DNA of 5,984 nt, from NCBI GenBank assembly GCA_964592815.1, contig CAZQGE010000066.1, positions 1 to 5,984 of the forward strand. The letters run 5' to 3'. Below the pieces are notes generated by a model that made no database searches, had not been told where the DNA came from, and saw only the letters and a list, made by a program, of their open reading frames with translations. Positions 1 through 5,827 of the stretch are shown piece after piece. Origin of the DNA: CAZQGE01 sp964592815 (GTDB lineage Bacteria; Bacillota; Clostridia; Christensenellales; CAG-917). A program made the position numbers and the translations under genes. Numbering within the stretch: position 1 is the first letter of the stretch; each line of letters opens with the position of its first letter.

Positions 1-8
1 ATCATTTT

Positions 9-27
9 TTGTTTAAGCATTGTTTAA
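9..27. repeat. Short AT-rich direct repeat in the leader
   Basis: The 8-mer TTGTTTAA occurs at 9-16 and again at 20-27, a centre-to-centre distance of 11 bp, about one DNA helical turn. The copies are exact. In such AT-rich DNA a repeat this short can arise by chance. It could be a pair of binding half-sites or simply compositional noise, and nothing here decides between them. Confidence 0.35.
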
Positions 28-48
28 TATAGATAACTTATAGTTAGT

Positions 49-74
49 TAAATGGCTTTATTATTAGTCATTTA
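49..74 (+). terminator. Weak hairpin, possible terminator of an upstream gene
   Basis: Positions 49-57 (TAAATGGCT) can pair with 66-74 (AGTCATTTA) in RNA as a 9-bp stem that includes one G-U pair, around an 8-nt loop. The 3' arm runs into a T-rich stretch (71-79). The stem is mostly A-U and the T-run is interrupted by A, so this is a poor intrinsic terminator by usual standards. Its place just before a strong promoter is where the end of an upstream transcript would be expected, but no upstream gene tail can be recognised in the window. Confidence 0.28.
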
Positions 75-77
75 TTA

Positions 78-106
78 TTGCAATTAAGATAAAATCTTGA
101 TATAAT
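78..106 (+). promoter_or_regulatory. Sigma-A type promoter for the frr operon
   Basis: A -35 box TTGCAA (78-83, four of six consensus bases) is followed by a 17-nt spacer and a perfect -10 box TATAAT (101-106). The spacer ends in TGA, giving an extended -10 of the TGnTATAAT form at 98-106. Transcription would start near 112-114, leaving a 5' leader of only about 24 nt before frr, just enough to hold its Shine-Dalgarno site. This is the best promoter match in the window and is consistent with the housekeeping sigma factor driving the whole gene series. The assignment rests on sequence match and position only. Confidence 0.8.
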
Positions 107-136
107 AAACAATAATATTTAGTTTAGGAGGCATTT

Positions 137-712
137 ATGTCATACGGTATTGACGAAATCGATTTAATTTTTGACGAATTTGAAGAGAAAACTGAAAAAA
201 CTTGCACAAATTTTGCTACTGAAATGAAAAACGTCAGAGCTGGACGAGCAAATCAACATATTCTTGATAAGGTTATCGCCGATTATTACGGCACTCCCAC
301 ACCTATTAACAATATGGCAAATATAACAGTTCCTGAAGCAAGACTTTTGGTTATTTCTCCTTGGGATAAAAGCACGCTTAAAAACATTGAAAAAGCCATT
401 TTAGCAGCTAATATTGGTATAAATCCCAACAATGACGGACAAGTTATCAGATTGGTTTTTCCAGAGCTTAACGAAGAACGCAGAAAAGCTACTGTTAAAG
501 AAATCAAAACTACTGCTGAAAACACAAAAATCGTGCTTAGAAACTGGCGCAGAGACGCTATTGATGAATTGAAAAAACTTCAAAAAGCATCAAGCATCAC
601 AGAAGATGATTTGAAAGATTTTACTGCGGATATCGACAAAAGTTTGTCAAAAAAGATAGACGAAATTGAAAACCAACTCAAAAATAAAGAACAGGAAGTT
701 TTGTCGGTCTAA
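137..712 (+). CDS. frr: Ribosome recycling factor (RRF)
   Basis: RRF acts in the cytoplasm with EF-G to split the post-termination ribosome into subunits. The 191-residue product is close to the usual 185 and aligns with the family along its full length. The hinge region carries VRAGRA (33-38), followed by the domain II signatures DYYGTPTP (49-56), the NITVPEAR block (62-69), PWDKS (75-79) and NPNNDG (96-101). ERRK (114-117) and RNWRRDA (135-141) lie on the long domain I helices, and the basic face near Arg138/139 is the known 23S rRNA-binding surface. The C-terminus is a charged coiled-coil-like helix. The ATG follows an excellent site TAGGAGG (125-131) with 5-nt spacing and is the first gene after the promoter. 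In many Firmicutes pyrH directly precedes frr; here no pyrH tail is seen within 136 bp. Its TAA shares one base with the uppS ATG. Confidence 0.97.
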   Translation: MSYGIDEIDLIFDEFEEKTEKTCTNFATEMKNVRAGRANQHILDKVIADYYGTPTPINNMANITVPEARLLVISPWDKSTLKNIEKAILAANIGINPNNDGQVIRLVFPELNEERRKATVKEIKTTAENTKIVLRNWRRDAIDELKKLQKASSITEDDLKDFTADIDKSLSKKIDEIENQLKNKEQEVLSV

Positions 713-1362
713 TGCTTAAACACGTTGGTTTTATTATGGACGGCAACAGGCGTTGGGCTAAAAAACGTTTGCTACCAAAAGCAGAAGGCTACAACGCAGG
801 TTTAGACGCGCTTAAAAAAGTGACACTTCGCGCCCAAAAATTGGGGCTTGAGGCTGTCACGGTTTATGCGTTTTCAAAAGAAAACTGGAATAGGTCTGAT
901 GATGAAATTCAATCGATTATGAAAGCTGTCAAAAAGACAAACGAAACTTTTGACGGCGATTTTAAGATTCGATATATGGGCGACATCTCTGCGCTTGAAG
1001 ACGACATTGCAAAAACTATTGACGACGTTGAACAGAGAACTGCTCAAAACAAAGGACTTACGCTGAATATCGCCTTAAATTACAGCGGGCGTGACGATAT
1101 AATTCACGCCGCAAAAATTGCTTGCGACCACGGTGAATTTGTTGAAGACACTTTTGAAAAGCATTTATCAACTTATGGTCTTCCTCCATTGGATATGATT
1201 GTTAGAAGCGGGGGAGAACAGCGTTTGTCAGGCTTTATGCTTTATGAATGCGCTTATTCCGAACTTCTGTTTATTGATAAACTCTGGCCCGATATGGACG
1301 AAAAGGATATGGATTACATTTTTGAGGAATTTAATCGCAGAGTGCGCAATTTTGGTAAATAA
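712..1362 (+). CDS. uppS: Undecaprenyl diphosphate synthase (cis-prenyltransferase), compact form
   Basis: The enzyme adds isopentenyl diphosphate units to farnesyl diphosphate to make the C55 lipid carrier for cell-wall synthesis. Visible family motifs are MDGNRRWAKKR (9-19, catalytic Asp10), YAFSKENWNR (52-61, matching Phe70/Ser71/Arg77 of the E. coli enzyme), NYSGRDD (123-129), RSGGEQRLSGF (165-175, IPP-binding Arg165 and Arg171), AYSEL (181-185, Glu184) and LWPD (191-194). The usual GHxxG after the first motif reads GYNAG (26-30), so the conserved His is Tyr27. At 216 residues it is shorter than the roughly 250 of E. coli and Bacillus enzymes; by eye the gaps are about 5 residues before YMGD and 8 before the RSGGE motif, plus both ends. 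The ATG overlaps the frr stop (TAATG) and lacks a well-spaced Shine-Dalgarno site, so translational coupling to frr is likely. A later start would lose Asp10's surroundings. A shorter-chain cis-prenyl product cannot be excluded. Confidence 0.93.
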   Translation: MLKHVGFIMDGNRRWAKKRLLPKAEGYNAGLDALKKVTLRAQKLGLEAVTVYAFSKENWNRSDDEIQSIMKAVKKTNETFDGDFKIRYMGDISALEDDIAKTIDDVEQRTAQNKGLTLNIALNYSGRDDIIHAAKIACDHGEFVEDTFEKHLSTYGLPPLDMIVRSGGEQRLSGFMLYECAYSELLFIDKLWPDMDEKDMDYIFEEFNRRVRNFGK

Positions 1363-1396
1363 ACTGTTTGTCTGAAATGATAAAAATAGGAGTTTT

Positions 1397-2284
1397 ATGT
1401 TAAAAAGAATTATAACTGGTGTTACTTTGGTTGCAACTGTATTTGCCGCGATTTTGCTAGCATATTTTGTAAATCCAGTTTTTTTGGATATATATATGTT
1501 GCTGTGGATTGCAACTGCTGTATATGAAATGATAAAGTGTTTCAAAAATTCTGGATATACCATTCACAAAACTCCACTAATTCTTATGACTTTGCTCGTG
1601 TATCCCGTATTCTATTTGATGGAATTTTATTTGGGTATAGGGCTTCAAGGCATTGTTATATTATTTATCTTTACAGTAGCAATTCAACTCTTTATTTTTA
1701 CACTCGGAAATCAAGAAAAAAACACGTTGCAAAATTTGCAAGCAAACATATTTATAACGGTTTATCCCTTATTTATTCTTTCGTTTGCTTTTGTAATTAG
1801 CTACAAATTCTTTGGCATTTACTCAATTACGATGGCAATGTTCCTTCCTATATTTGCAGATACGTTTGCATACTTTGTAGGCAGCACAATAAAAGGCAAA
1901 AAATTATGTCCCACAATAAGCCCAAAAAAGACTGTTGCGGGCGCGCTTGGTGGAATATTAGGTGCAATGATTGCATCTGTTTTATTCTATTTATTCTTTG
2001 AATATTTCAACGTTTTGCCAAAAATCGGATATATTCCTTTCATATCGCATACAATTCAAGGGTGGGAATGGAAAACTGCTTTGATTTATTTGGCGATTGG
2101 ATTTTCAATTGGCATACTATCAGAACTTTGCGATTTGGTCGCATCAAGAATAAAAAGGGAATTAAAGATAAAAGATTACGGAAATATATTCCCTGGACAC
2201 GGTGGAGCTATGGACAGACTAGATAGCATAATTTCAAGCATCTTGGTTTTGCTTGTCGCTTTTACCGCTATATATGGATTTTAA
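1397..2284 (+). CDS. cdsA: Phosphatidate cytidylyltransferase (CDP-diacylglycerol synthase)
   Basis: This integral membrane enzyme converts phosphatidic acid and CTP to CDP-diacylglycerol, the precursor of phosphatidylglycerol and other phospholipids. The 295-residue product is very hydrophobic with about eight or nine membrane segments (for example near 8-25, 60-103, 115-137, 141-162, 180-202, 228-248 and 277-294). Family signatures are clear: the ADTFAYFVG block (154-162), then SPKKT (175-179) followed by a Gly-rich segment, CDLVAS (245-250), and the C-terminal CTP-transferase signature running from Ser250 to Asp276 (IKR, KDYGN, FPGHGG, MDRLDS). The signature deviates at Ala271, where a larger aliphatic residue is usual after HGG. 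The ATG is preceded by AGGAG (1388-1392) at a short 4-nt spacing. It lies 34 nt after uppS and 2 nt before dxr. Confidence 0.95.
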   Translation: MLKRIITGVTLVATVFAAILLAYFVNPVFLDIYMLLWIATAVYEMIKCFKNSGYTIHKTPLILMTLLVYPVFYLMEFYLGIGLQGIVILFIFTVAIQLFIFTLGNQEKNTLQNLQANIFITVYPLFILSFAFVISYKFFGIYSITMAMFLPIFADTFAYFVGSTIKGKKLCPTISPKKTVAGALGGILGAMIASVLFYLFFEYFNVLPKIGYIPFISHTIQGWEWKTALIYLAIGFSIGILSELCDLVASRIKRELKIKDYGNIFPGHGGAMDRLDSIISSILVLLVAFTAIYGF

Positions 2285-2286
2285 TT

Positions 2287-3444
2287 ATGAAAACAATAAC
2301 AATTCTCGGCAGTACAGGTTCTGTCGGAACTCAAGTCTTAAATTGCATATCAAAATATCCCGACAAATTCAAAGTTGTGGGGTTGTCAGCTTTTTCAAAT
2401 GAAAAACTTTTAAGAGAGCAAATTGAAAAATTTAATCCTACGCATTATTATTTCCCAACGGGAGCAGTAGAAATTCAGTCATCACTTTTCGACTTTTTAG
2501 AAGATGAAAAAGTGTCAAAATGTTTAGGTTCACTTGAAGAACTCGCAAGTATTCCAGCAGATATTGTTGTTTCTGCTGTAACTGGAATTTCGGGGATTTG
2601 GGCTGCTCTTGCTACACTTAAACGTGGTGGAACGCTGGCTATTGCAAACAAGGAAACTATTGTTTGCGCTGGCAAAATTTTGAAAGATTATGAAAGAAAG
2701 TACGGTGGTACTATTTTGCCTGTTGATACTGAACATTCAGCGGTGTTCAACTGTTTGAAGGGTGAAGACACAAAGTTTGTAAAAAAATTGATACTCACGG
2801 CAAGCGGTGGAGCATTTAGAGATTTACCTCTTGCAGAATTCAATAAGATTACGCCCGATGACGCAATAAAACACCCTGTTTGGTCTATGGGTAAAAAAAT
2901 TACCGTTGACTCAGCGTCCTTATTTAACAAAGGGTTAGAGGTTATTGAGGCGGCAAGATTATTTGAAGTTGAACCAAGCAAAATCAGCGTACTTATGCAC
3001 AGAGAAAGCGTGATACATTCAATGGTAGAATATTCAGACAATGGGGTAAAAGCATATCTAAGCACTCCAGATTTGGCACTTGCGATTGAAAACGCTTTAT
3101 TTTATCCTGAAAGGTCGCAAAAACCGAGTGTTAATGCGCTTAATTTGGCAAAATATGGACAACTAAATTTTTGTGAGCCAGACTTTGAAAGGTATCCTTG
3201 CTTAAAAATTGCAATTGATGCGCTAAATTCATCAGAAATAACTTGCGCTGCCGTGTCGATAGCCGATGAGGTTGCAGTTGAAGAATTTTTGAAAGGTAAA
3301 ATTAAATTTATGGACATTCCAAAGATTTTGGACAAAGTATTACATAAATTCAAAAAAAGTGGCGATATAAAAATAGAAGACATTTTAGGTATAGATGCCG
3401 ACGTCAGAAAATACACTTATTCTGTTATAGGAGTAAAAAAATAG
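2287..3444 (+). CDS. dxr: 1-deoxy-D-xylulose 5-phosphate reductoisomerase (DXR)
   Basis: DXR (also called IspC) catalyses the NADPH-dependent conversion of DXP to MEP, the first committed step of the MEP pathway, in the cytosol. The 385-residue product has the family's usual length and order: Rossmann motif GSTGSVG (8-14), ANKE (120-123), metal-site DTEHS (147-151, ligands Asp147 and Glu149), ASGGAFRD (172-179), HPVWSMG (196-202), the KITVDSASL segment leading to NKGLE (214-218, third metal ligand Glu218), then HRESVIHSM (238-246) and TPDL (260-263). YPER (273-276) precedes the C-terminal helical domain. Several active-site loop residues differ from consensus: DSEH to DTEH, HPNW to HPVW, HPQS to HRES, PDM to PDL. 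All metal ligands and the Asn-Lys pair remain, so activity is expected. Only GGA (2276-2278) lies upstream as a weak ribosome site; coupling to cdsA two bases away is likely. Confidence 0.96.
   Translation: MKTITILGSTGSVGTQVLNCISKYPDKFKVVGLSAFSNEKLLREQIEKFNPTHYYFPTGAVEIQSSLFDFLEDEKVSKCLGSLEELASIPADIVVSAVTGISGIWAALATLKRGGTLAIANKETIVCAGKILKDYERKYGGTILPVDTEHSAVFNCLKGEDTKFVKKLILTASGGAFRDLPLAEFNKITPDDAIKHPVWSMGKKITVDSASLFNKGLEVIEAARLFEVEPSKISVLMHRESVIHSMVEYSDNGVKAYLSTPDLALAIENALFYPERSQKPSVNALNLAKYGQLNFCEPDFERYPCLKIAIDALNSSEITCAAVSIADEVAVEEFLKGKIKFMDIPKILDKVLHKFKKSGDIKIEDILGIDADVRKYTYSVIGVKK
3429..3433 (+). promoter_or_regulatory. Ribosome binding site that fixes the rseP GTG start
   Basis: AGGAG sits inside the last codons of dxr, 10 nt before a GTG at 3444-3446 that overlaps the dxr TAG stop (TAGTG). 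The first in-frame ATG codons (Met27 and Met29 of the product) fall only four to six residues before the catalytic HELGH and would remove most of the first membrane segment, so the GTG is the better start. Confidence 0.75.
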
Positions 3445-4703
3445 TGAACCTTTTTATTTCTGCCTCAGCTATTAAAGTCTTTACCGATATTGGTTATGTG
3501 CTGTTAGCTCTCTTTGCGCTTATGGTTATGATTGTTGTTCACGAACTTGGCCATTATACAGCAGGTAAACTTTTAGGTTTTAAGATTGACGAATTTGGTA
3601 TAGGTTTTGGACCTGCTTTATTTAAGCATACAAACAAAAAAAACGGTGAAGTTTTTACAATTAGACCTTTCCCGATAGGTGGCTTTTGCGCTTTCCACGG
3701 TGAAGATGAGGACGGAAAGGAAGATAAAGACGCTTTCAATAATCAAAAAGCGTGGAAAAGATTGATTGTGCTTTTTGCAGGCGCATTTATGAATTTTATA
3801 AGTGCGATTATGATTATATCAATTTATTTTTCAGCATACGGACAAGTATTACCACGAGTAAATTACGTTCCTAGCGGTGCGGAAACAAACGTAAATATGT
3901 TGCAAAAAGGCGACTATATTTTAAGGATAAACGGAAAACAAGTAAATTTGTTAGATTTGACCGATTTCTATAAAATTATTGATAATATGAACGACAGCTC
4001 AGAAATTAAAGTGCTTAGAAACGGGAAATTAGTCAAGCTGAACGTACAAAAACAGTATTATTCAACTTTCAAAACAGGGGATATGATTATAAAAATTGAC
4101 GGGAAACAACTTGATACCCCAATTTTGCCGTCTGATTTGTCATCACATCCCGACGCTGTTGGAAAAACACGACTTAATTTGATTGTAAAATACGTTGATG
4201 CTGACGCAAATGAATTGACTTATCCAATTACGGTTTACAAAGGCAATCCGTCAGACGCAACAAATTTTTATGCGTATGATTATGGCATCCATTCTATGGG
4301 TGTAACAAAATTGCCGTTTCATATATCCTTTGCTCGCTCTTTCAGTTTCTGTTTCTTTATTGTCTTCAAAATTTTAGCGTCATTAGGGTTGCTTATAACT
4401 GGAAAATTAGGCTTAGAAAGTGCGGGTGGAACTATAACCGTAATCAAAACAATGGCGGAAGTGTCAAGTTTAGGTTTTGGGAACTTCTTATACGTAACTG
4501 CAATAATATCTGCAAACTTAGCGGTTATGAACTTATTGCCGCTGCCAGCGTTGGACGGTTCAAGAATGGTGTTTACTTTGATTGAAATGATTTTCCGAAA
4601 GCCTGTGCCTCGAAAAGTCGAGGCGGCAATTCACACGGTTGGACTTATATTACTCTTAGTGCTTGCGGTTTTCTTGGACGTGTTTCATTTGGCGCATATT
4701 TAG
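3444..4703 (+). CDS. rseP: Site-2 family intramembrane zinc metalloprotease (RseP/RasP)
   Basis: A membrane protease that cleaves membrane-embedded substrates such as anti-sigma factors and leftover signal peptides. The zinc site HELGH (33-37) lies in the first membrane segment and the third ligand is in NLLPLPALDG (363-372, Asp371) in a late segment; both are diagnostic of the family. FGIGFGP (51-57) and RPFPIGG (74-80) are also typical. Further membrane segments are near 104-133, 298-320, 348-366 and 395-415. Between segments two and three lies a PDZ domain (about 134-201, with KGDYILRINGK at 155-165 and RNGK at 192-195), followed by a second PDZ-like unit (about 205-267, with TGDMIIKIDGK at 211-221). 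The 419-residue length agrees with the extra insert. The usual SGPxG before the last catalytic segment reads SAGGT (326-330). The gene is read from GTG overlapping the dxr stop. No anti-sigma/sigma pair is adjacent, so substrates are unknown. Confidence 0.95.
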   Translation: MNLFISASAIKVFTDIGYVLLALFALMVMIVVHELGHYTAGKLLGFKIDEFGIGFGPALFKHTNKKNGEVFTIRPFPIGGFCAFHGEDEDGKEDKDAFNNQKAWKRLIVLFAGAFMNFISAIMIISIYFSAYGQVLPRVNYVPSGAETNVNMLQKGDYILRINGKQVNLLDLTDFYKIIDNMNDSSEIKVLRNGKLVKLNVQKQYYSTFKTGDMIIKIDGKQLDTPILPSDLSSHPDAVGKTRLNLIVKYVDADANELTYPITVYKGNPSDATNFYAYDYGIHSMGVTKLPFHISFARSFSFCFFIVFKILASLGLLITGKLGLESAGGTITVIKTMAEVSSLGFGNFLYVTAIISANLAVMNLLPLPALDGSRMVFTLIEMIFRKPVPRKVEAAIHTVGLILLLVLAVFLDVFHLAHI

Positions 4704-4731
4704 CTGAAAAATATTAAGATAGAAAAAGTTT

Positions 4732-4737
4732 GGTGAT
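4732..4737 (+). promoter_or_regulatory. Downstream-shifted ribosome binding site of ispG
   Basis: No GGAGG precedes ispG. Instead GGTGAT stands 3 nt before the ATG. This matches the 3' part of the extended Shine-Dalgarno sequence (AGGAGGTGATC), so pairing with the 16S tail would still give normal effective spacing. It supports the ATG at 4741. Confidence 0.6.
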
Positions 4738-4740
4738 ACT

Positions 4741-5784
4741 ATGGAAAGAAGAAAAACTAGAAAAGTTATGGTTGGCGATATTGCGATTGGTGGAAATTCA
4801 CCGATTACAATTCAGTCAATGTTAAATTCAAAAACGACGGATATTGAGGGCAGTTTACGCCAAATCCAAAAATTGAGAGAATGCGGTTGTGACTTAATTC
4901 GTATTGCTGTTCCAGATGAAAAGTCTGCTGTTTGTTTTGGTGAAATCAGCAAAATATGCGGTTTACCGTTGATTGCCGACATTCACTACAATTATAAACT
5001 TGCGCACTTAGCATTGGATAACGGCGCAAAAAAAATCCGTATGAACCCAGGGAATATGACCGATTATGAAAACATTAAGGAACTTGCCGTCAGAATGAAA
5101 AACCTCGGCGTTCCTATTCGTGTTGGAGTTAACGGGGGTTCATTGCACCCAAAATATAAAGATATGAACGCAGTTGACGCTTTGGTATATAGTGCGCTTG
5201 ATTGTGCTGATATATTTGAAAGATACGGTTTAAGCGATATTGTGCTTGCAATCAAAAGTTCTGACGTTATGACAATGATTGAAGCAAACCGAAAAGTTGC
5301 AAAACTTTGCGATTATCCATTGCATTTAGGAGTAACCGAGTCGGGTACAATTAAGAGCGGACTAATCAAATCTGCGGTAGGAATAGGCACGTTGCTTGAA
5401 GAAGGAATTGGTGATACAATTAGGGTATCGCTTGCGACCAATACGGTTGAAGAAGTCAAAGCAGGTAAAACCTTGCTTAAAACTTTGGGCATACGAAACA
5501 ACTCTGTTGAAGTTGTTGCTTGCCCCACGTGCAGCAGAACTGAAATTGACGTTGCAGGTTTAGCTGAAAAAATTGAAGACCTAACTTCAAACGTCCAAAA
5601 ACCAATAAAAATATCTGTTTTAGGTTGTCCTCTCAACGGAATTGGCGAAGGAAAGGAAAGCGATATTGGCATAGCTGGCGGAAAAGAAAAGTCGGTTTTG
5701 CTCAAAAACGGCGAAATCTACAAGACGGTTGAAAATTCCATTTTGATGGAAGAATTTATGAGAATATTAAAAGAAATGCTGTAA
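4741..5784 (+). CDS. ispG: 4-hydroxy-3-methylbut-2-enyl diphosphate synthase (IspG/GcpE)
   Basis: IspG is the penultimate MEP-pathway enzyme. Using a [4Fe-4S] cluster and flavodoxin or ferredoxin electrons, it converts MEcPP to HMBPP. The 347-residue product is the short bacterial two-domain form. The TIM-barrel half shows RKTRKVMVGD (4-13), the IQSM core (24-27), CDLIRIAVPDE (50-60), ADIH (79-82), RMNPGN (100-105), RVGVNGGSL (127-135), HLGVTESGT (195-203) and GIGDTIRVSL (222-231). The C-terminal cluster domain has CPTCSRTEID (261-270; Cys261, Cys264) and CPLNGIGE (296-303; Cys296 and the fourth ligand Glu303), then SDIGIAGGK. The nearly invariant NGPGE reads NGIGE here. It starts at ATG 37 nt after rseP with the GGTGAT ribosome site. 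With dxr and uppS in the same series, it supplies precursors to the lipid carrier. Confidence 0.97.
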   Translation: MERRKTRKVMVGDIAIGGNSPITIQSMLNSKTTDIEGSLRQIQKLRECGCDLIRIAVPDEKSAVCFGEISKICGLPLIADIHYNYKLAHLALDNGAKKIRMNPGNMTDYENIKELAVRMKNLGVPIRVGVNGGSLHPKYKDMNAVDALVYSALDCADIFERYGLSDIVLAIKSSDVMTMIEANRKVAKLCDYPLHLGVTESGTIKSGLIKSAVGIGTLLEEGIGDTIRVSLATNTVEEVKAGKTLLKTLGIRNNSVEVVACPTCSRTEIDVAGLAEKIEDLTSNVQKPIKISVLGCPLNGIGEGKESDIGIAGGKEKSVLLKNGEIYKTVENSILMEEFMRILKEML

Positions 5785-5827
5785 AAAAGTTGATTTTTTA
5801 GTAATATAATAAATGTTTGGAGATAAA

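Noticed and set aside
1..27. Tail of an upstream gene entering from the left edge
   Set aside because: All three + frames hit a stop within the first 32 bases, leaving at most nine codons, too few to recognise as pyrH or anything else.
20..46. A second promoter using TTGTTT (20-25)
   Set aside because: Any -10 at 15-17 nt spacing is poor (TAGTTA, AGTTAG, GTTAGT), unlike the strong match at 78-106.
1363..1396. Internal promoter between uppS and cdsA
   Set aside because: The 34-nt gap has TTGTCT and GATAAA only a few bases apart, not at promoter spacing; it mainly holds the cdsA ribosome site.
1228..1563. 111-codon open frame on the minus strand across the uppS/cdsA junction
   Set aside because: It is antisense to two well-recognised genes, matches no family I know, and spans their intergenic gap only by chance.
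2688..3065. 125-codon open frame on the minus strand inside dxr
   Set aside because: It is a shadow of the dxr coding sequence with no ribosome site or recognisable domain.
5313..5705. 130-codon open frame on the minus strand inside ispG
   Set aside because: It lies wholly antisense to conserved ispG motifs, with Ser/Pro-rich composition typical of a reverse-strand shadow.
5783..5799. A6 - five bases - T6 inverted repeat just after ispG, as a terminator
   Set aside because: The stem would be six A-U pairs with no G-C, too weak for an intrinsic terminator, and the next gene follows at normal operon distance.
5805..5810. Perfect TATAAT before the last gene, as a polC promoter
   Set aside because: No -35 box lies at 16-18 nt (that stretch is an A-run) and there is no TG extension; a lone TATAAT is expected by chance in DNA this AT-rich.
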